Assembly: GCA_937925595.1 (NCBI GenBank)
Contig: CALALQ010000456.1
Location: 1 to 6,084, forward strand
DNA: 6,084 nt
Source: an uncultured Demequina sp.
GTDB taxonomy: Bacteria > Actinomycetota > Actinomycetes > Actinomycetales > Demequinaceae
Direction: 5' to 3'
Below are positions 5,840 to 6,084 of this stretch, piece by piece. The notes below the pieces were generated by a model. That model was not told the DNA's origin, searched no databases, and worked only from the letters and a program-made list of their open reading frames with translations. How positions within the stretch are numbered: position 1 is the stretch's first letter; each line of letters starts with the position of its first letter. The position numbers were made by a program, and so were the translations under genes.

Positions 5840-5858
5840 CCCGAGCTTCGACGGAGCA

Positions 5859-5894
5859 GGGTCTGAGGGGCAGGATTTACTGCCGCTCAGACCC
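5859..5894 (+). terminator. Strong hairpin, likely terminator of the membrane protein gene
   Basis: GGGTCTGAG (5859-5867) pairs perfectly with CTCAGACCC (5886-5894). After one G-G mismatch, GGCAG pairs with CTGCC around a GATTTA loop, making 14 paired bases in total. It starts 20 nt after the stop codon at 5839. No T-run follows, so it would be of the T-less type reported in actinobacteria, or a 3' stabilising structure. Confidence 0.6.
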
Positions 5895-6084
5895 GGCCGA
5901 GTGAGTGCCAGCGTCGGTCCAAGTACACGCGCAGCACCTAACAGCGACCTCACCCTTCCCCGCGCGGCCCTTCAGCGTCGGCCGGAGAAGGCATTCGCGG
6001 GCGCACTCCCACGAGAGTGGGAATCAGTCGGGACTGCTGAAGGTCTTGGTGACTCTTCTCGTTAGGCCGCGGATGCGGCTTGTG
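5895..6084. other. Terminal stretch without a convincing gene, several inverted repeats
   Basis: No ORF with a credible start and ribosome site was found on either strand. CCTTCAGC (5969-5976) and GCTGAAGG (6036-6043) are perfect 8-bp inverted copies that enclose an inner stem TCCCAC / GTGGGA near 6007-6022. A compact hairpin GCCGC-GGAT-GCGGC lies at 6066-6079, followed by TT, and may terminate something or belong to a feature beyond the window edge. Confidence 0.4.

Noticed and set aside
5636..5953. A 105-codon minus-strand frame opposite the small membrane protein
   Set aside because: Its sequence is Arg/Ser/Asp-rich low complexity, has no ribosome site, and reads through the strong hairpin at 5859-5894.

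Overview
The window looks like chromosome of a high-GC Gram-positive actinobacterium. GC and GC3 are high, start-proximal AGGGAG ribosome sites are common, candidate -10 boxes follow the TAnnnT form, and one start appears leaderless. A member of the Microbacteriaceae or a relative would fit, but the sequence alone does not fix the genus.

Layout. Positions 1-52 hold the last codons of a short-chain dehydrogenase/reductase. Positions 162-2717, on the minus strand, hold a two-gene unit: a large secreted protein of 679 residues followed 12 nt later by a 167-residue lipoprotein. The secreted protein has a signal peptide, an internalin-like leucine-rich repeat head with an adjoining beta domain, two Ig-like repeats and a C-terminal CAP/SCP domain. 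Both genes have the same AGGGAG ribosome site. Positions 2718-3036 are a divergent intergenic region with a candidate promoter in each direction, an 8-bp hairpin and a short stretch that may be a decayed transposase C-terminus. Positions 3037-3561 encode a conserved-looking hypothetical protein with noticeably less GC-biased codons.

Positions 3669-4646 (minus) and 4750-5199 (plus) are a divergent pair: a WYL-domain HTH regulator and a small VOC (glyoxalase/PhnB-like) protein. The 103-bp gap between them contains an inverted repeat that could be the operator for both. The VOC gene ends in a clear rho-independent terminator. Positions 5528-5839 encode a small protein with three predicted membrane segments. 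It is preceded by a possible 12-codon leader ORF and followed by a strong 36-nt hairpin. The last 190 bases carry no convincing gene but several inverted repeats.

How the parts relate. The secreted protein and lipoprotein probably act together at the cell surface. The regulator probably controls itself and the VOC gene. The hypothetical protein, the small membrane protein and the possible transposase relic have the mixed composition of accessory DNA. I found no CRISPR array, tRNA, rRNA, intact insertion sequence or obvious defence system. The most distinctive element is the LRR / Ig-like / CAP surface protein.
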